A stretch of 64,000 nt of DNA, from positions 118,290 to 182,289 of the forward strand of contig CALGLU010000058.1 in assembly GCA_937959275.1 (NCBI GenBank), given 5' to 3'. Below the pieces are notes generated by a model. That model was not told the origin of the DNA. It saw nothing but the letters and a program-made list of their open reading frames with translations, and made no database searches. The first letter of the stretch is position 1. Each line of letters starts with the position of its first letter. Below are positions 41,892 through 51,794 of this stretch, piece after piece. The position numbers and the translations under genes are program-made. The stretch is from an uncultured Saprospiraceae bacterium. GTDB lineage: Bacteria; Bacteroidota; Bacteroidia; Chitinophagales; Saprospiraceae.

Positions 41892-42065
41892 ATCTGAGTT
41901 CAGGAAATAAACTGACTGATTATCAGCACACAAGATGTATAGGGTAATCTCAAGAATTTTTTTTGAGCTGATAATTTCATTGCAAAAGAATAACGATTGA
42001 CTATACTCATTTGATTTTTAAAACTTGTAATATTTTAAGTCAAATTGTTACTCGAACTCAGGTTA
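41892..42065. repeat. MITE-like element copy B
   Basis: Direct repeat of 41537-41694; termini CTGAGTTCAGGA / CGAACTCAG. Confidence 0.7.
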
Positions 42066-42153
42066 ACTACCGTTTTTTCAAAGATGTTTTACAAACAGTA
42101 GGAGTGGTCTAATAAATACGTGTGGTAGAATATTCTATTTAGACTTTATTTAT

Positions 42154-43002
42154 TTAGGCTTTATTTAGCGACCAATCATAATCCATATATTGAATGTCAT
42201 TCTTGTCATTGAATTCACTATGGTATTTCTTCAAGAGAGCATTGTCACCGCCAAGTGAATCAAAATCACTAGAAAACCAATCGAATATTTTAGAAATATA
42301 AGTCTCCTTCTGGTTTATCTTATTCTTATTGGGATTGTTAATGAATACTGATGTTTGATGCTCCAGTTGAGTTTCTAATTGCTCTGCTGTGTAGGCTTCC
42401 TTTCTTAAGACGGGGCAAGAATACGAAGCGCAATTGATGGCAAAATGAATCCGAGGCTCATCTAACTTCCTTAAAATTTGATGCTCAATTGTATTTAAAT
42501 CAAAATCCACACCTCCGATTTTAAAAAATTTAATATCCCAAGGAGAATTGATCATCGGCAATCCGCTGCTGATATCTTTAATGCTCTCTAATGGATAATG
42601 ATTGAGGATAAGCTTTACTGTGAATGCATTGTAGGCATTTATCCAATAAGCTAATTGCTCATGAATATTCCAATTTTTGCCGGGAGGGTTTTGGCTCAAT
42701 CGACTTAAGTACTCGTCTAATTCAATTTGATTATTTAAGAGTTCACCATACTTAACATTTCCATCTACTTCCACATAACGGTTAAGAATCTCATCCCACA
42801 AATCATGCTTGATTAATGCTTGTTGCGTAGAACCCAAAGCTGAAATATCTACAGCCTGACCGCTCACCTTCTTGACCCAAGTCAAAACACCTAAACCAAT
42901 TTCGTTATAATTCATTTTCGAAACAATTAAGCCCAACACAATAGCTAACGCTAAGCCAATTACATATAATTTACTTTTGCGCGTAGCTAACTGAGTCAGC
43001 AA
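42154..43002 (-). CDS. DUF547 domain protein
   Basis: QLAYWINAYNAFTVKLILNHYPLESIKDI..SPWDIKFFKIGGVDFDLNTIEHQILR..DEPRIHFAINCASYSCPVLR. Confidence 0.88.
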   Translation of the reverse strand: MLTQLATRKSKLYVIGLALAIVLGLIVSKMNYNEIGLGVLTWVKKVSGQAVDISALGSTQQALIKHDLWDEILNRYVEVDGNVKYGELLNNQIELDEYLSRLSQNPPGKNWNIHEQLAYWINAYNAFTVKLILNHYPLESIKDISSGLPMINSPWDIKFFKIGGVDFDLNTIEHQILRKLDEPRIHFAINCASYSCPVLRKEAYTAEQLETQLEHQTSVFINNPNKNKINQKETYISKIFDWFSSDFDSLGGDNALLKKYHSEFNDKNDIQYMDYDWSLNKA

Positions 43003-43003
43003 T

Positions 43004-43306
43004 TTAATTCAGTTTACTTGGTACCGTTTTATAGTTTCCTTTACATGCAGGACAAACCTGTTGATCACCATCTTTTTTTAAGCGGATACCGGTTACATAT
43101 GTTTCTACAAATTGAGCAACAAATGCCTTTTTATTAAATTTATCTTGATTAATATTTGCCTTGGTTGGATCATTGGCATACTCAATAAATTTTTTGTCAT
43201 ACTCTTGGTGACCCCAACAATTAGGACACACACCAGCTTCGACTAGTGTATCATTGTCAATACCTTCATCTTCTTTTGACCCAAATAATTTTTCAAATAA
43301 TCCCAT
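43004..43306 (-). CDS. Small zinc-ribbon-like protein (two CPxC pairs)
   Basis: 100 aa; VCPNCWGHQEYDKKF ... QVCPACKGNYKT. Confidence 0.65.
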   Translation of the reverse strand: MGLFEKLFGSKEDEGIDNDTLVEAGVCPNCWGHQEYDKKFIEYANDPTKANINQDKFNKKAFVAQFVETYVTGIRLKKDGDQQVCPACKGNYKTVPSKLN

Positions 43307-43373
43307 TTCAATTTAATTTCAAATTCAATTTTATAATATAAATAAACTTTATTTTCCGAATAATGCAAATAGA

Positions 43374-44948
43374 TTAGGAACTGCAAGAAAGCATCGAACA
43401 CCCTACTTTATGCCTAGCCCATTCTGGCCTTTTCGCAAACCATTTATCAGCCTCCATTTGCTCATCATAAGGCTTTTTCAACAGCTCGTACAATTCAGAA
43501 ATCAAAGAATAATCTCCATTATCAGCAGCATCAATGGCTAATTGAGCCATGTAATTTCGTAAGACATATTTCGGATTCACGGCGTTCATTAACGCTGATC
43601 GTTCTTGATCCGAGCTTGCATTGTCTTGTATTCTTGACAGATATAATTTCATCCACGCATGCCATTTTTCCAAAACTGAATCCACAATGTCGTCAGGCTT
43701 ATAAAAGGCATCATTGATTTTATTCATCGCGTCGCCAATATTATCATTTTTTACCATGCTTGACAATCGTCTAAAGAAAATCGTCATATCTGTTTCCGAC
43801 ACGACAAGTATTTCGTTCAATGATTCAATCAATTGATCATCCCCCTTTACTTGTTCTACCAAACCCAACTTAGACATCATCATCTTTTTATAAGAGTTAA
43901 CATATTGAGATTTATAGTCCTCAAGTACATCTTCGAATGCTTGTCTCTCTTCGACTAATGGATAAAGGGCACTAGCTAACTTTGACAAATTCCACAAACC
44001 AATAGCTGGCTGATTCCCATACCTATATCTCCGATGTTGTTTATCTGTTGTATTAGGTGTCCAATTAGGATCATAGCCCTCTAACCAGCCATAGGGACCA
44101 AAATCAATCGTCAAACCCAGAATCGACATGTTGTCCGTATTCATCACGCCATGCACAAAGCCAACACGTTGCCAATGCATAATCATGTCAAGCGTACGAT
44201 CCACCACGGTCTTAAATAATTCGATATACGCTTCTTTACCCGTTAATTTTATCTCTGGAAAAAAATGGCGAACTGTATAATCAGCCAGCTCCTTTAGCCG
44301 AACCGTATCCCCGCGACTTGCAAAGATTTCGAAATTGCCAAAGCGAACAAATGATGGAGCGACTCGACAAACCACTGCCCCTTTTTCGTAGGCGGAGTTG
44401 CCATTATATAACATGTCTCTTAAGACCTCATCCCCTGTCAAGCTCAATGCTAATGAACGTGTGGTCGGCACACCCAGATAAAACATGGCCTCACTGCATA
44501 AATGCTCACGGACAGATGACCGCAGCACAGCCAATCCATCAGCAGTTCTAGAATAAGTCGTCTCGCCTGCTCCTTTTAATTGCAATGCCCACCTCTGATT
44601 GTCATGGACTAACTCTGCTAGATTAATGGCTCTACCATCGCCCAACTGTCCAGCCCAATGACCAAACTGATGCCCGCCATAACACATTGAATATGGAGCT
44701 GTCCCAGGCAGCACTGCGGCTCCACTCACGACCGATCTAAACATATCTGACTCCAGATCCTGATCGAGAAGTCCTAACGACGAGGCCAAGTCAGCGGCGA
44801 CATGAAGCACTTGTGGATTAGACGGCTCCCTTGGAGTCACATAGGAAAAACAAGCTTCTGTGACTTGTCTTCTGCTTTTATCTCTAATGCTATCAGCTGG
44901 CAGCTCTTTATTAAAACTGTCTTGAATGTTGAGGTTCATATTGTACAT
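43374..44948 (-). CDS. selO: Protein adenylyltransferase SelO (YdiU/UPF0061)
   Basis: YGGHQFGHWAGQLGDGRAINL, LQLKGAGETTYSRTADGLAVLRSSVREHLCSEAM, GVMNTDNMSILGLTIDFGPYGWL; C-terminus GCSMLSCSS. Confidence 0.93.
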   Translation of the reverse strand: MYNMNLNIQDSFNKELPADSIRDKSRRQVTEACFSYVTPREPSNPQVLHVAADLASSLGLLDQDLESDMFRSVVSGAAVLPGTAPYSMCYGGHQFGHWAGQLGDGRAINLAELVHDNQRWALQLKGAGETTYSRTADGLAVLRSSVREHLCSEAMFYLGVPTTRSLALSLTGDEVLRDMLYNGNSAYEKGAVVCRVAPSFVRFGNFEIFASRGDTVRLKELADYTVRHFFPEIKLTGKEAYIELFKTVVDRTLDMIMHWQRVGFVHGVMNTDNMSILGLTIDFGPYGWLEGYDPNWTPNTTDKQHRRYRYGNQPAIGLWNLSKLASALYPLVEERQAFEDVLEDYKSQYVNSYKKMMMSKLGLVEQVKGDDQLIESLNEILVVSETDMTIFFRRLSSMVKNDNIGDAMNKINDAFYKPDDIVDSVLEKWHAWMKLYLSRIQDNASSDQERSALMNAVNPKYVLRNYMAQLAIDAADNGDYSLISELYELLKKPYDEQMEADKWFAKRPEWARHKVGCSMLSCSS

Positions 44949-45202
44949 TATACGTGTAGAGAATTTTCAAATCTCAAATTATTAGACTAACTGACAAACA
45001 AACACCATGTGGGGCTGTAATGTTCGCTTAATCTTATATCGTAAGTTATAGGATTTACTGATTTCGTGTTTGCTTTAAAGCGAATGAGCCATAAATCAAT
45101 TCCATAACGACGATAAAGTGAAATCATGAGTTAGAAAAACCTGAACTAAGATATATAGGATTTGATTGAGTATAGGATATGTGTTTTTTGAATAAAGCTA
45201 TT

Positions 45203-45300
45203 CGATTGTATTTCAATCGTATCAATCTGAAGTTGAAAACTTCAGAAATCCGTCTTCAAGATGGATCTTCGAGGTATTCTACCTCGAAGAAATACGATTG
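45203..45300. repeat. Cloverleaf-like cluster of adjacent hairpins
   Basis: Outer CAATCGTAT (45214-45222)/ATACGATTG (45292-45300) encloses CTGAAGTTgaaAACTTCAG, ATCCGTCTTcAAGATGGAT, CTTCGAGGTAttcTACCTCGAAG. Confidence 0.75.
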
Positions 45301-45389
45301 ATCTATATTATATGCTCAATTCATGCAATCATAATAATCAATTAGTCATCAAGGGTTCAGACAAAAATATCGAATCAGTTCAGACAACT

Positions 45390-46784
45390 TTACAACTTAT
45401 AAAACTCCTCCCACCCTTTTCGAGGCGCAACATCTGTTAATAGTAAATTCGCTAATGGATTATTAGTGACCTGCTTGCTTTTGCGATCGAATATTAATTT
45501 AGCATTTAAGCGTTGTGCCAATACACCCAATGCAAAAACTTGGCTCAGCGGGCCAGCTATATCAAATGAGGAACGGCATTTTTCTTCACCCTTACAGGCC
45601 AGCAAGAAGTTCTCAAAGTGATTGGAACTACTTTCAGGGATATCAGGTAGGCTTGACGCCATGTCCTTCGCCTTATCCTCTGGTATAATCTCCAATGTAC
45701 TTCCATGAGATTTCCCTTTGAAGGTTAGGTCCTTTCCATAGATTATTTTTCCTGGATTCAACTTGACTTCTTCTAATTTACCATCGCTTGGTGGTGGGAT
45801 ATTAGGATCTAATCCTGAGACACCATAACCTTTTGGAATGGGCGGCAAGTTATCAAGCCCATCATACCATGTCAGGTCTAATGCTGGCATATCTCCACGT
45901 TTGGGAAACTTAAATTCGATCGTTGAAGACATCGGGAAAAAGAATGGATTGTGTCCATCTAGTCGTGTCGGATTAACTTCATAAGGTAATCCGAGATCCA
46001 AAAATTCATGAACAGTATCCATGGTGTGCGCGCCCCAATCGCCTAGTGCACCCATACCAAACTCGTACCAGCAGCGCCACTGCCCATGATGATAATCCTT
46101 ATGATAATCATGGTGTCGTGCCGTCATCAGCCATGTATCCCAATCCATTGTATCAGGGACCGCCTGCCCTGCTGGGAAGCTTTGCATCTTAGGGTCCCAG
46201 CTGTGCCATCTACGTCGATTATTCATATGCGCACTGACCTTCGTCACATCTTTTATAATGCCATGCTCCACCCAGGTTTTAAATTGAAAATAGTTGGCTT
46301 CTGAATGACCTTGGTTACCCATCTGTGTAGCAACCTTATATTTTTTGGCTCCATCCATCATGCGTTGTACTTCGTCGAATGTTCGAGCCATTGGCTTTTC
46401 GACATACACATGTTTACCGAGTGACATGGCTAGCATCGTGATCGGGAAATGTGAGAAGTCAGGCGTACCAACACTCACAGCTTCTATCTCATCGCCCATC
46501 TTTTCAAACATTTCTCTAAAATCCTGGAAGCGAGGCACATTGGGAAAAGCCTTGATCACCTTGGCTGTATGCTCGGCGCCCATATCCACATCACAAAGTG
46601 CTACAATATTCGCCAAGCCAGTCTCATGAAGCGACATCGCAATATTACCACCACGATGACCAACACCAACACATGCCAGATTCACTTTATCGCTTGGGGC
46701 TGTATGGTTTGTGATATTGCCTAGGGCGGCAGAAGGGATAATGCTAACTCCTGCGGCAGTTTGGATAAAGTGTCTACGTTTCAT
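45390..46784 (-). CDS. Gfo/Idh/MocA-family oxidoreductase with signal sequence
   Basis: MKRRHFIQTAAGVSIIPSAALG; VNLACVGVGHRGGNIA; GKHVYVEKPMARTFDE; MGNQGHSE. Confidence 0.88.
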   Translation of the reverse strand: MKRRHFIQTAAGVSIIPSAALGNITNHTAPSDKVNLACVGVGHRGGNIAMSLHETGLANIVALCDVDMGAEHTAKVIKAFPNVPRFQDFREMFEKMGDEIEAVSVGTPDFSHFPITMLAMSLGKHVYVEKPMARTFDEVQRMMDGAKKYKVATQMGNQGHSEANYFQFKTWVEHGIIKDVTKVSAHMNNRRRWHSWDPKMQSFPAGQAVPDTMDWDTWLMTARHHDYHKDYHHGQWRCWYEFGMGALGDWGAHTMDTVHEFLDLGLPYEVNPTRLDGHNPFFFPMSSTIEFKFPKRGDMPALDLTWYDGLDNLPPIPKGYGVSGLDPNIPPPSDGKLEEVKLNPGKIIYGKDLTFKGKSHGSTLEIIPEDKAKDMASSLPDIPESSSNHFENFLLACKGEEKCRSSFDIAGPLSQVFALGVLAQRLNAKLIFDRKSKQVTNNPLANLLLTDVAPRKGWEEFYKL

Positions 46785-47023
46785 GTGTGTTATTTTAGAT
46801 ATTGATATTAATTCTAAACCAATTTAAATAAATCTTGGGGAAAAGACGGTGAGATTTTGTGGGAATGTCATAGCATAGCGAAGATCCTATACCGAACGTA
46901 GTGAGCGGCGGGATGGGAATGTTGCAGCTCAGCAGGGATCATGGATTGGATACAAACTTGTCTCAATTATAATTAGCTGCTGATCAATTTAAGGAATGTG
47001 GTTCACTTTTTCAAAGGGAATAC

Positions 47024-47177
47024 AAGGGATTTTGTTTTGACTTGCATAATCATCGGGCTAGGAATCCAAACATATGCAGACAATTGATCTTTTTAAAAAT
47101 CACAAGCTCAAATAAAATAGATGCTGTTGAATTTAAGAAACACGGTTAAGGGGTTTTGCTTTGACTTGCCGAATCAT
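47024..47177. repeat. Pair of 30-bp direct repeats (47024-47053, 47148-47177)
   Basis: aagggattttgttttgacttgcataatcat vs aaggggttttgctttgacttgccgaatcat, 26/30 identical by eye. Confidence 0.5.
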
Positions 47178-47218
47178 TGAAATCAATCCTCAGAATTTAT
47201 TTACTATAAAGCTAAAAA

Positions 47219-47240
47219 GGCTGCCTCAGTTGAGACAGCC
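47219..47240 (-). terminator. Hairpin terminator of the 691-aa HYR-type gene
   Basis: Minus strand GGCTGTCTCAACTGAGGCAGCC followed by TTTTTAG. Confidence 0.75.
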
Positions 47241-47375
47241 TCTTCACAGAGATTTGTGTTAATTGACATTTAATAAATTAGTCGTTTTGACAATCAACTC
47301 CTTGGGTGTATAAGAGGTCTTCTATAAGATGGCAGAAGTAAAATCTAAACATATTATGGATATAAATTGAATCAT

Positions 47376-49451
47376 TTATTCGTCACAAAAGCCATTTGGA
47401 TCAATAATCGTTTGAATCGTAATACATGGTTGTCTGAATACTGTATCTAATACGCCATTGTTATCGACATCGATTACATCCCAGGTAAATATGGTCATTT
47501 GTTGGCCGCCTATATCATCGCAAGTAAAATCGGTAACATTATCTGTTGGATCAAAAGAAAATGATGATATAATTTGTGTAGATGAAGGATAGCAATCATA
47601 TTCTAGGGTCGCGATTTCGGAAGCCTGTATTGCGACTGTGCCAGAATCGTCTATTGATTTCACAAGCCATTGGCATGTAAACGTCGTTGGCAAGTTTGGG
47701 TCGGCAACATGTACAGTAAAGTGATCAGTTGCAAACAGATTACACTGTTGGTCTTCTACAGTAATCGTTATGGTGTGGAGTCCAAATGGCATAGTACCAC
47801 TTAGTGTATAAGCAATAGAAGATCCGCTTACTGATGTAGTTTCAATCATTACATTTGCTAAGGGTGAATTTGGTCCGGCAATATCAACACGAGTGGATAA
47901 ATATTCGGGTATGCAATATTGAATTGAAAACGGTACACTTATGGAGACTTCACAATTTTCATCTCCTACAGTAGACAGATCAGTCAAGGACTGCAAAAAT
48001 ATTGGTGCGTTTTCCATAGACGGACAAGACCTTTGCAAAGCAACACTGCATGTATCTTTGTTTTCAGAGCCATCCACAGCAAAAATAAGTAACTCTGCAA
48101 CGCCAACCCAAACAGAACCTTGTTGAGGCACTTGATAGATTCTTGGACCTGCACCATCCGTATTTGTGGGTATTAACGCGTCACAATTATCTAAGCCATC
48201 TCTCAGATCAGGAATTAGGAATTGACAATTTGAGTCTATTGGCATCATAATCGTTCCATTGGCTGGACATATAATATTTGGAGCGACTAAGTCTACGACT
48301 TCCAAGTCAAAGGAACAGGTAAATATCGAGCCATCATAATTCATAGCCGTCATCGAAATAGTATCTGTTGATAGACCATAAAGAAGAGTAGCTGGAGCTG
48401 GTGACTGTACGATATCTCCCAAACCGATATTACTTGTGCAAGAATTTGAAATTAAAACCTGATTTCTATAATTGCTGACAAACGCAGTGCAATCCTGATT
48501 TAACGACACCACTTGGTTAGCGGGGCATTCTATGCTGGGAGGAAGAGTATCGATGACGCTCACTGTAAACGCCACATGAGTTAACAGATTACAATTAGAA
48601 TCTTCTACATCGATATAAATATAAGTTTGACCTATGGGAATACTGCCGCTCAAGAGATAATTCGAAATCGAATCTGTAGTCTCTTCCGTATTTATCATGA
48701 GTGATGAATTCAAAATGCCATAGGAATTAAGGTCAACAGATAAGCGGTCTGGGAATCGATAATCAACTTGAAACGGGAGTTGTAGGAATGCCATGCACGT
48801 ATCATCTGCTAAAAGAGTCATGTCAGGCAAGTCTTGTAAGAAAGTTGGAGCATCTTCTATTGGGGGACAAAATTGGTCAATGCAATTATCAGGATCAATG
48901 AGTGCTTCAAACATAGCAGGCTGTAAGACTTCAAAATTTGGATTGAGTACGATTTCATTTGATTTAAAGATGACATGTGAACTGGTATCGACCGTCCCAC
49001 TAGATAAAATAGATTCAAAAGACTGATATGTATCTTCTGGAATAAAGACATCATTGACTGATAGGACATCATAGCATGGATCTCTTTCTAAGACGGTGAC
49101 GATACAATTGTTGCAACCTGGCACACCGTGGCTATCGATGATGTAGCAAGAATCTGAAATTGCTTGACCTAGACACACATTATTTTGTACAGGAGTGCCA
49201 TCGCCACAAGTCATGCCCGCTTCAAAAACAATATTTTTAAAATCAGGATACATGGGATGAATATATACGCCAATTCTGTCGTTTCCATTCACTCTATCAA
49301 AACATTGACAGCCGTTAATATCTGGTCCAACAACGTATTCATCATTCGCAGCATATCCACAATTAGAGACTTCGATTTTTATGGGTCGTTGACTGTAGAT
49401 AGTTGACATAGTAATAATGAAAAGTATACAAAAGATGATTTTAGTTTTCAT
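47376..49451 (-). CDS. Secreted HYR-type repeat protein
   Basis: 691 aa, signal peptide; DTLPPSIECPANQVVSLNQDCTAFV HYR-like repeats; C-terminal DVIDVDNNGVLDTVFRQPCITIQTIIDPNGFC shared with 50870-51790. Confidence 0.7.
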   Translation of the reverse strand: MKTKIIFCILFIITMSTIYSQRPIKIEVSNCGYAANDEYVVGPDINGCQCFDRVNGNDRIGVYIHPMYPDFKNIVFEAGMTCGDGTPVQNNVCLGQAISDSCYIIDSHGVPGCNNCIVTVLERDPCYDVLSVNDVFIPEDTYQSFESILSSGTVDTSSHVIFKSNEIVLNPNFEVLQPAMFEALIDPDNCIDQFCPPIEDAPTFLQDLPDMTLLADDTCMAFLQLPFQVDYRFPDRLSVDLNSYGILNSSLMINTEETTDSISNYLLSGSIPIGQTYIYIDVEDSNCNLLTHVAFTVSVIDTLPPSIECPANQVVSLNQDCTAFVSNYRNQVLISNSCTSNIGLGDIVQSPAPATLLYGLSTDTISMTAMNYDGSIFTCSFDLEVVDLVAPNIICPANGTIMMPIDSNCQFLIPDLRDGLDNCDALIPTNTDGAGPRIYQVPQQGSVWVGVAELLIFAVDGSENKDTCSVALQRSCPSMENAPIFLQSLTDLSTVGDENCEVSISVPFSIQYCIPEYLSTRVDIAGPNSPLANVMIETTSVSGSSIAYTLSGTMPFGLHTITITVEDQQCNLFATDHFTVHVADPNLPTTFTCQWLVKSIDDSGTVAIQASEIATLEYDCYPSSTQIISSFSFDPTDNVTDFTCDDIGGQQMTIFTWDVIDVDNNGVLDTVFRQPCITIQTIIDPNGFCDE

Positions 49452-49765
49452 AGTAAAGGTCTTAGTATATAATCCAATATTAGAATTATATATTGATTAA
49501 TAAATGTTGCAATAGAAGTGTTCGATATCGTCTTTTCTTCAGTACATAGATATGTTCAATTACAAAAAATAACAAGACAATATTTTCTATTTCTCCTATA
49601 TTATTTTTTGAATAGATTAGTACATCTATCTGACTATCAGCTTATTGTCTTCTATATTGTCATAATTATTTAATCTCCGCAAACCGAATAAAACTAAGAG
49701 ATTTTCTGAATGGAGCCCTTCGAAATTGAAGTTGGCTATTAGCAACATAAACAATAAGCCCACCC

Positions 49766-49850
49766 GCGCCCTTGAATCCCTAAAGGGAGGCCAGCGCAGA
49801 GCCATGTCTTGAATTTATGTGGGCGAATTCCCTTTAGGGCTAGGGCGCGC
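49766..49850. repeat. Intergenic inverted repeat
   Basis: GCGCCCTtgaatCCCTAAAGGGA ... TTCCCTTTAGGGctAGGGCGC. Confidence 0.75.
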
Positions 49851-50000
49851 GATAGCAACTAAATAATTTACTTTTTTAAAAAATGCAATTTGAAATGCAC
49901 ATAGACAAATCCACACATTAAAACAAATGAACTGGAAATTGCATTCTTGCAAATAGATTTAAAGGGCTGAAAATGAGATATAAAAATCGACTTATTTTAA

Positions 50001-50141
50001 TCAGAATAAATTTATAGCTGCTCCAATTTGTATCGCTTGACTTCTGGCAAATGCAAAACCTATTGAACCTCCATTTAAATCAGTTATATTCATACGAACC
50101 GACTTAATCCTGAGTGCCTCAAGAACTAAATATACAGCCAT
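50001..50141 (-). pseudogene. Displaced C-terminal fragment of an outer-membrane beta-barrel protein
   Basis: Unlisted frame MAVYLVLEALRIKSVRMNITDLNGGSIGFAFARSQAIQIGAAINLF*, a beta-strand with terminal Phe, just downstream of the truncated OMP ORF. Confidence 0.5.
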
Positions 50142-50201
50142 ATTAAATTGTTCTTTTCCGCCTTCTCTGCGTTACAGAACCGGCCTTGATAGCTTTGGCT
50201 A

Positions 50202-50762
50202 TCAAAGCGAACCTGTGCCTTGAGTAGACGAAAAATAACTGCTTTCATATAGCCATTTATTTAGTTCTTGAGACACTAGGACATATCTCGCTTCAATGGA
50301 CAATTGATCTGTCAATCTAAAAGACATTCCAGCAAGGCCACTGTGATTCCACTTCAGCTGATATATTGCAAAGACCCCTACTCTTCTTGTGGCTTCATAG
50401 CCAAGCAATACAGCAATTTTATCTGACAGTTTATATGAAGGAATAACGGAAGCATTTAGTTCTGTAAAGGAATAGACCATATCTCTATTAAAGAGCTTTT
50501 CAGGATTATAACCACGTTTGCTGAACTGCAATTCGGAGCGCAAGGCGAAGCGATTCGATAGTTCGAAATGAATCGTTGGGCCAAGATAATATCCGGCTAT
50601 TGAATTATCTGCAGCGATGAATGCTGCGGCTGTTTCATTGACTTCGTCATTGGGTCTGTGTAACATGGATGAGTGATTGTATCCTGCGCGGAAACCGATG
50701 TCAATTTGTGTGAAGGCTGCGAGAGGGAATAGTAACAGGAGTATGATAAATACATGTTTCAT
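50202..50762 (-). CDS. Outer-membrane beta-barrel protein (porT/OMP_b-brl-like), 3' end probably disrupted
   Basis: Signal peptide; IDIGFRAGYNHSSML...FELSNRFALRSELQFSKRGYN...VIPSYKLSDKIAVLLGYE; ends abnormally in YESSYFSSTQGTGSL. Confidence 0.65.
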   Translation of the reverse strand: MKHVFIILLLLFPLAAFTQIDIGFRAGYNHSSMLHRPNDEVNETAAAFIAADNSIAGYYLGPTIHFELSNRFALRSELQFSKRGYNPEKLFNRDMVYSFTELNASVIPSYKLSDKIAVLLGYEATRRVGVFAIYQLKWNHSGLAGMSFRLTDQLSIEARYVLVSQELNKWLYESSYFSSTQGTGSL

Positions 50763-50789
50763 GATGTTCTATTTATTGGGGTTAAAAGT

Positions 50790-50814
50790 GGAGCCTTGCG
50801 GGTGGCAAGGCTCC
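50790..50814 (-). terminator. Hairpin terminator of the 306-aa HYR-type gene
   Basis: GGAGCCTTGC-N5-GCAAGGCTCC, minus strand followed by ACTTTTAAC. Confidence 0.7.
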
Positions 50815-50869
50815 GCACAGAGATTTATATTTTAAAGATGAATAGAGGATCATTATGATAATCAAATAG

Positions 50870-51790
50870 CTAAAATTGGCAAAAGCCATTTTGGTCAACG
50901 ACCGTTTGGATAGCAAAACAGGGTTCTCTAAATACGGTATCTAGTACGCCATCGTTGTCACTATCAAGCACGTCAAAAATGAACATGGTCACCTGGTGGT
51001 CTCCCAAATCTCCACATACATAATTTCGGACATTGTCGGTTGGATCAGCAGAAAAAGCTGAAATTATTGTTGGTGCTAAAGGATCACATGAACTTCCTTC
51101 TGTGACACATACAATTTCATCTGAAGTAAATGTGACTGATGGTATCGGACCATCTTCAAGTGATTTTACTATTTTTTTACATTGGAAAGTGGCTGGTGTT
51201 CCATTCGGTGCGACTACAACTACATCAAAACTTTTAAATGTGGAAAGGGCACAATTAGAGTCGTGAGCTAATACGGTTACAGTATGTATACCAATTGGCA
51301 CAGTTCCACTCAATGTGTACTCTAAAGTAGATCCATTTGTCGCCGTATTAACTATAGCTAAATCTCCACTTGTCGAATTTGGACCTGCAATAGAAAAGCT
51401 CATAGAAATATGATCGGGAATGCAATACTCTATTTGAAATGAGACATTGATCTCAGCTTCACAATTCCCATTCGCATCAAAGCTTAAATTAGAAAATTCT
51501 TGCAAGAAAGAAGGTGCGTCGGCATCTTCGGGACAAGTCATACATGGAGTAAATGGACATGCTACAGCTTCTGTTCCAAAAGAGCCATCATCTTGGACAA
51601 GCACACGAAAGCATGTGCCATTAGGAGCTGTCATGACAATGCCATCACAAGATCCTTCAATAAAAATATCACCATCTTCGATGTGAAGTTCAGGAAGAGG
51701 AGCTAAAGAATTATTGGCACAGCTTTGTGCTTCAACATTATTTAAGGAGCCAATTACCCAAATGATTAGAATAACTATATAATGATTCAT
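50870..51790 (-). CDS. Secreted HYR-type protein, paralog of 47376-49451
   Basis: 306 aa; N-terminal LHIEDGDIFIEGSCDGIVMTAPNGTCFRVLV module; C-terminal DVLDSDNDGVLDTVFREPCFAIQTVVDQNGFC. Confidence 0.7.
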   Translation of the reverse strand: MNHYIVILIIWVIGSLNNVEAQSCANNSLAPLPELHIEDGDIFIEGSCDGIVMTAPNGTCFRVLVQDDGSFGTEAVACPFTPCMTCPEDADAPSFLQEFSNLSFDANGNCEAEINVSFQIEYCIPDHISMSFSIAGPNSTSGDLAIVNTATNGSTLEYTLSGTVPIGIHTVTVLAHDSNCALSTFKSFDVVVVAPNGTPATFQCKKIVKSLEDGPIPSVTFTSDEIVCVTEGSSCDPLAPTIISAFSADPTDNVRNYVCGDLGDHQVTMFIFDVLDSDNDGVLDTVFREPCFAIQTVVDQNGFCQF

Positions 51791-51794
51791 GGTA

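Noticed and set aside
43374-43410. SelO C-terminal Cys motif (GCSMLSCSS) as evidence for selenocysteine
   Set aside because: Codons are ordinary Cys/Ser and the stop is normal; no in-frame TGA or SECIS-like context seen.
45203-45300. Cloverleaf cluster as a tRNA gene
   Set aside because: No T-loop GTTCRA motif, no 7-bp acceptor/CCA arrangement or anticodon-loop context.
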